Positions 34,038 to 37,583 of a stretch of 37,583 bases of DNA are shown here, one piece after another. Source of the DNA: Rhodopirellula sp. (GTDB taxonomy: Bacteria; Planctomycetota; Planctomycetia; Pirellulales; Pirellulaceae); the NCBI GenBank assembly GCA_002690925.1, contig NZGD01000128.1:1-37583 (forward strand). Direction: 5' to 3'. Positions within the stretch are counted from its first letter, which is position 1. Each line of letters starts with the position of its first letter. A program made the position numbers and the translations under genes. The notes under the pieces are model-generated. The model was given only the letters and a program-made list of their open reading frames with translations. It was not told the origin of the DNA and did no database searches.

Positions 34038-35549
34038 CTAGGTACGCAGAAGTGTCAGTGCTCCGCGTTCCTCTATGAGTGGGAGATCGATCAGCTTTCG
34101 ACGAAGCATCGCTAGTGGACTGCGATCTTCAAATTGCATCGCTGTTCGAATGTGCCCCCCAAGTGTCATTTGATTAGCCCCGGCCGCGGCAAAGCCCTTT
34201 GAGTAGGCCAACAGGGTTTCTCCTTTTAGCATATGGAACTCGTGGTTTGCCGCATTGCTGTCCATGCTGGTGTTGAGCGGGGCGCTGAGATTGCTGATCA
34301 GTGGCCGGTATCCGTAGCGACTGCTGATCAATGCACTGATTGTTCCAGCAGATGCAACGATTCCATCTCCGGTTTCGGGATCAAGATGGGCGTATGTCAG
34401 TGAGACGAGTTGCTCGCCAGTGTTGGTCTGCCAAAGAGTATCACTGACTCGTTGAATCAGTTGAGCTGGGGTGTGGCGATATCCGGAGTGTGCAGCAAGA
34501 GCGGTGCGGGCGACGGCAGCGTGCATTGCGCCGGTCGCAGTGGGATCAGTTGCTTCGGCGATAGCCAGCATCAGTGTTCCGTCGGGAAGCACATCCCAGT
34601 GGTGCCAGCCCGTCGCCCACGGTTCCGATGATTCAATCATCCCATCAACTCGCCAACCTTCGGCGAGTGCTGAACCGACAGGCAGGGATTCATACTGCCA
34701 TTGTGCGATTTCCTGAAGTGCTTGGTGGGGTTGGGGACTGTCAAAAATCTCTGCCTGGGGAGCTTGTCGGAGCAAGAGTGACAGGTTTGTAGCCACAATA
34801 CGGGCGATCGCTGATTCTGTATTACCGAATTCCGTTGTGGTGTCGCTGAATAGCCAAAGCGTGCCAATGGGAATGTCATCCACCTTGATTGCGACGCAGA
34901 TTCCTGCGGCGAACGGTTCGGGACTGTTCCATGTATCAACTGAATCCGCATTCATGTCATCAATGGTGACGATATCCTGAACCATCGCTTCCAAGTCCCC
35001 ACGGCTACCGCGGAGTTCCCGTGGGGGATTTTCCAGACGCTCGACTGGCAGCCCAACCACCGATCTTGCTTTCAGGTAACGCGTATCCTCGTCCAGCATG
35101 TAAAGCGCTGCAGCATCACATTTGCATGCTTCCATTGCATCTGATAGCGATTGTTCGATTTGATCAACTGAGACTTTACTATCGTGTTCCACGCCCAGCA
35201 TGGCAGCGGATGAAGCCAGTTCTGCTTCACGTTGTCGGAGGCATTCCCGCGTCCGTAATATTTGCTCGGTCAATTTTGATGCTGCGGTGGCAAGCCGCGT
35301 CGCTGCGATGCGTCCCACAACCGGCGCAAACTCGTCATCATGCTCGTGGGGCGTTTCGCTTGTCACGGCAGGTAACAATTCAAGCATCTCGTTTTTACGA
35401 GATGCTCGGGGGTCAAGTCGCCAGCCAGTGGCGTCTGAATAGGAGTTCCAAAAACTGGTGATCAGGTTGGGTGACTGTTCACTTTTGGTTGGTTCTTGCG
35501 GCTCGATGCCACGGTGGATGCGCAGATAGTTGGGGGTAGTCTTCGTCAC
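34038..35549 (-). CDS. GAF domain plus degenerate SpoIIE-type PP2C phosphatase
   Basis: This 503-residue cytosolic protein has a GAF domain (about 125-262) and a C-terminal region (about 288-500) with the SpoIIE/RsbU fold, usually a Ser/Thr phosphatase controlling anti-sigma pathways. Key metal ligands look lost. The usual GGDWYD is GWHHWD here (314-319, only the last Asp kept). The DVSGHG loop is replaced by EATDPTAT (332-339), and the late DG motif reads SKG (450-452). It may therefore be inactive as an enzyme and act as a binding or decoy protein. The start is GTG at 35549. It is convergent with the redoxin gene (50 bases apart). It would work in signalling, with GAF sensing a small ligand. 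Confidence 0.75.
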   Translation of the reverse strand: MTKTTPNYLRIHRGIEPQEPTKSEQSPNLITSFWNSYSDATGWRLDPRASRKNEMLELLPAVTSETPHEHDDEFAPVVGRIAATRLATAASKLTEQILRTRECLRQREAELASSAAMLGVEHDSKVSVDQIEQSLSDAMEACKCDAAALYMLDEDTRYLKARSVVGLPVERLENPPRELRGSRGDLEAMVQDIVTIDDMNADSVDTWNSPEPFAAGICVAIKVDDIPIGTLWLFSDTTTEFGNTESAIARIVATNLSLLLRQAPQAEIFDSPQPHQALQEIAQWQYESLPVGSALAEGWRVDGMIESSEPWATGWHHWDVLPDGTLMLAIAEATDPTATGAMHAAVARTALAAHSGYRHTPAQLIQRVSDTLWQTNTGEQLVSLTYAHLDPETGDGIVASAGTISALISSRYGYRPLISNLSAPLNTSMDSNAANHEFHMLKGETLLAYSKGFAAAGANQMTLGGHIRTAMQFEDRSPLAMLRRKLIDLPLIEERGALTLLRT

Positions 35550-36001
35550 GTATTCGCCTAATGCGGATGTCAGCTTTCAGTTAGCGGCAACCTTGCCATT
35601 AGCGATTCGAGCGTACATTGAACGCTCTTGCTTTCCTTCTGCATGATGGACATCGACTGGCGCTAACGCTTGTCTGAAACGATTGACCGGTAAAGTCAAT
35701 GATGCTTGCCAACTCGATTGAATGATCGATGCAACTGGATGATCGGCACAATCGGAGCATCCCGTTTTGGCAACAGGAGTCAGTGTCTCGGCAGCGTTGA
35801 CTCACAAACCCACCCTGATTGACGCAAGAAAAGTCGGCTGGCGACAAAAAGGATCCCATAAGTGCTAAGGGCAAGCCGGCTGCCAACCGTTGCGCAGGCG
35901 ACATGCCGGACGACAAAGCCAGCCTTGCTTGAAGACGGCTAAATCACCGGCGATGAGAGCTCATCAAGCTTGAAAAAAGCACCTGCTTGGTGGCACACTT
36001 A
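35550..36001. other. Intergenic region between two minus-strand genes
   Basis: No gene is supported: a minus-strand frame across 35599-35916 is Cys- and Ser-rich with no motif or ribosome-binding site. The region should hold the promoter of the GAF/PP2C gene, but I see no clear element. Its right end carries a possible terminator of the DUF1559 gene, listed separately. Confidence 0.5.
35973..35988 (-). terminator. Weak candidate terminator of the DUF1559 gene
   Basis: On the minus strand AAGC-AGGT-GCTT forms a four-pair stem followed by a run of Ts (six in all, counting the last two stem bases), beginning about 14 bases past the DUF1559 stop. The stem is short, so this is only suggestive. 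Confidence 0.35.
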
Positions 36002-37234
36002 TCATTTTCGGAATTGGGCAGGTAGTACAAATCTTGGGTACGGAACCGAACTCTTATTTCCACGGGGGGTCATCAATGCCTGGTACACACGATAGTCGAT
36101 GTTCTCAGTGATGAAACGCGTCGATCCATCTGCGAAGGCGGCATTGACGCCGCTCGTATGTGCTGATGATGGACGTGCAAGATCAGCTGCAGCAACCGCG
36201 TTCTCCATTCGCAGGTTGAACAGTGATTCCCTGTTTCCATTTCTGCATCCGTTGATTCGATGGATTGGGGCAACATGATGCGGGCGTGCTGGTGTTGTTC
36301 CGCCGAGTTTGTTCCATTGGCGTGCTAGTTTCAGGTTGGCAGCATCGGAGTCTTCGTAATGCCAAACCATGCCTTGGGTGTATTGAGCTGCAAGAGCTTT
36401 GGGCATCTCCAAATTGAATCTGACGTCTTTGTGATTTGGGGCTTTCATGACAAGATCAGTGCTGTCGATCAGACCGACGCGATGCCACGGTAAGGCTTGA
36501 ATATTTTCCGAAAACAGAATGGTGCAGCTTTTTCCATCCGCCAAATCGTCGAGTCCAATGTTGGCGGACTCGCCAGTGTGGATTCCCTCACCTGTTACAG
36601 GGTCAATTTTTGTGATGTTGTACTTGTTGTTTCCCACTCCATCATTGATGTTCGGTGTCTTTCCAGAAGCAGGGCGGTCTGCTGGCCAAGCCAATCCGTT
36701 GTTGTAGACCATGCTGTTGGGGGCATTCTGTGATACATTCACTGGACGAGAGGGGCATTGGAAAATGCTCAAGTTGGGGGTGGCGAGGGGGTAAAAGCCG
36801 CTGCCTCTCGTGCCGACTGTTGATTCAAGTTGTTGCTGATTTCTAGAATCCGCAAGAATGTTTCTGGAATCTGCGAGAATGATGGGGTAGCGGTCTTGGG
36901 TCCAGTGCTCGTAAGTAACTTGCGCATCGAGCCAAGCTAGCAGAGTGACCGCCCATGTACCCAGTTTCTTGTGGCGGGCGACGCCACGGTTGCTTGCGGC
37001 AGATCGATTTGATTCCTCACCCGAGTAGATGCCAAAGTCTTTGATGTAGCCTGGCAGATAAGTGTGGCTGGAATCATGCTGGATCGCCGCGAAAGCGATG
37101 TTCCGCAGCCGTGCCGCGCACTGCTGTCCCCGAGTGTTGACGCGTTCTCGAGGGAGAGAAATGAAAAGCAATGCGACTAGCACCACGCCTGCTATCACCG
37201 CGGCAATAAGATTCCAGCCGCTGGATCGTGCCAT
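36002..37234 (-). CDS. DUF1559 domain protein, membrane-anchored
   Basis: This 410-residue planctomycete-type protein has an N-terminal helix (about 9-26, LIAAVIAGVVLVALLFISL) followed by an extracytoplasmic DUF1559 domain. The C-terminal signature HTSGVNAAFADGSTRFI (the H-x9-DG pattern) is intact. Many DUF1559 proteins begin with a type IV prepilin-like cleavage site (GFTLIELLV); this one lacks it, so it may be a plain anchored form. A seven-residue repeat ILADSRN occurs twice in a row (near residue 120-133). The ATG follows AGAGAGG at five bases, which fixes the start. Function is unknown; the family is expanded in planctomycetes and often linked to the cell surface. Confidence 0.85.
   Translation of the reverse strand: MARSSGWNLIAAVIAGVVLVALLFISLPRERVNTRGQQCAARLRNIAFAAIQHDSSHTYLPGYIKDFGIYSGEESNRSAASNRGVARHKKLGTWAVTLLAWLDAQVTYEHWTQDRYPIILADSRNILADSRNQQQLESTVGTRGSGFYPLATPNLSIFQCPSRPVNVSQNAPNSMVYNNGLAWPADRPASGKTPNINDGVGNNKYNITKIDPVTGEGIHTGESANIGLDDLADGKSCTILFSENIQALPWHRVGLIDSTDLVMKAPNHKDVRFNLEMPKALAAQYTQGMVWHYEDSDAANLKLARQWNKLGGTTPARPHHVAPIHRINGCRNGNRESLFNLRMENAVAAADLARPSSAHTSGVNAAFADGSTRFITENIDYRVYQALMTPRGNKSSVPYPRFVLPAQFRK
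36839..36880 (-). repeat. Tandem 21-base repeat inside the DUF1559 gene
   Basis: Two adjacent 21-base units encode ILADSRN-ILADSRN in the DUF1559 gene. The units differ at four third-codon positions (CTC/CTT, GCA/GCG, TCC/TCT, AAC/AAT), all silent. The duplication is therefore not recent, and the peptide has stayed constant. Confidence 0.85.
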
Positions 37235-37583
37235 GCTAGCCTCTCTTGAACTGCATATTCTTGCGGCAGAACTTGTCTACGCTGCAAAGCGGCGTTGTTC
37301 TCAGACCATCGATGTTACGAGGGGACTCGCGTATTTGGCTGCAACAGCGAAGGTAAATTTTAGCCTTGCACATTCGCGAGTGGCTATTGAACCATCTCGC
37401 GTTATTCGGCAGCTAGTTTCGAAAAGTTACCAGCTCGCCGCCGTGTCTGATCTTCCTGTCACCCGAAAAATTCTGGTGAAGTGATTGTCTTTCAGCGGCG
37501 AGGTGCTTTGCAAATCCGTTATCAGTCACCCAGTTGGTCAGTCAGTACAAACTCAGGATAAGGTACCAAGCTGGCTTTGCCGC
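37235..37583. other. Right-end intergenic region
   Basis: This is the upstream region of the DUF1559 gene. A plus-strand frame of about 80 codons (37233-37484) overlaps that gene's start and shows no family motif or ribosome-binding site, so I do not call it. It contains the hairpin listed separately. The window ends before any next gene is recognisable. Confidence 0.5.
37375..37401. promoter_or_regulatory. Inverted repeat upstream of the DUF1559 gene
   Basis: CGCGAGTGG (37375-37383) pairs with CCA-T-CTCGCG (37392-37401), giving nine pairs with one bulged T around an eight-base loop. Another CTCGCG lies nearby at about 37326-37331. It is about 140 bases upstream of the DUF1559 start. It could be an operator. 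No T run follows on either strand. Confidence 0.5.

Noticed and set aside
35599..35916. Minus-strand frame of 105 codons, Cys- and Ser-rich
   Set aside because: It has no ribosome-binding site or domain, and its composition looks random.
37233..37484. Plus-strand frame of about 83 codons beside the DUF1559 gene
   Set aside because: It overlaps the start codon of the DUF1559 gene on the other strand and matches no family I know.

Overview
The window is chromosomal DNA of a planctomycete, most likely of the order Pirellulales (Rhodopirellula-like). This rests on gene content read by eye: two sets of the planctomycete cytochrome/PSD1 proteins (PSCyt1-PSCyt2-PSD1) with DUF1501 partners, a DUF1598 protein, a DUF1559 protein with its C-terminal H-x9-DG motif, a long AsmA-like protein, a redoxin with a planctomycete-type N-terminal region, and a small acidic protein family that I know only from this phylum. 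Base composition looks close to balanced. Many genes start with GTG or TTG. I saw no tRNA, rRNA, CRISPR array, insertion sequence or phage gene, so this looks like ordinary chromosome rather than an island.

Layout. 476-2718 (minus): a DUF485 + acetate/cation symporter (ActP) pair, the symporter carrying a large soluble insert. 3230-9731 (plus): a polyprenyl-phosphate-sugar type GT2 glycosyltransferase overlapping a polytopic GT-C-like protein, then an 1108-residue AsmA-like envelope protein and a small planctomycete protein. 9852-11897 (minus): an FHA-GAF-AAA+ sigma-54 activator, divergent from a secreted DUF1598 protein (12198-13568). 13879-14994 (plus): DUF4259 and membrane-anchored DUF2141 proteins. 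15092-17737 (minus): a DUF481 outer-membrane barrel and an exported sugar isomerase/epimerase-like protein. 18120-23430 (plus): a compact isoprenoid operon. 23784-33987 (plus): two DUF1501/PSD1 pairs in mirrored order, then a redoxin. 34038-37234 (minus): a GAF + degenerate SpoIIE-type phosphatase protein and a DUF1559 protein.

The most interesting block is 18120-23430. A class II terpene cyclase of the squalene-hopene type is followed after 2 bases by a protein joining a cysteine-rich DUF116 domain to a trans-polyprenyl diphosphate synthase, then by a chorismate-lyase-like (DUF98) protein and a TPR lipoprotein. Chain builder, cyclase and a possible maker of an aromatic acid in one transcription unit suggest a cyclised isoprenoid or meroterpenoid pathway that I do not recognise as described. 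That is inference from gene content. The domain identities are better supported than the pathway.

The second theme is envelope and surface degradation. The paired DUF1501/PSD1 proteins carry two CxxCH motifs each, and their central inserts differ: a golvesin-like beta domain in one and a jelly-roll-like segment in the other. This fits interchangeable binding modules on a shared cytochrome scaffold. Several intergenic regions hold clear inverted repeats, listed separately.
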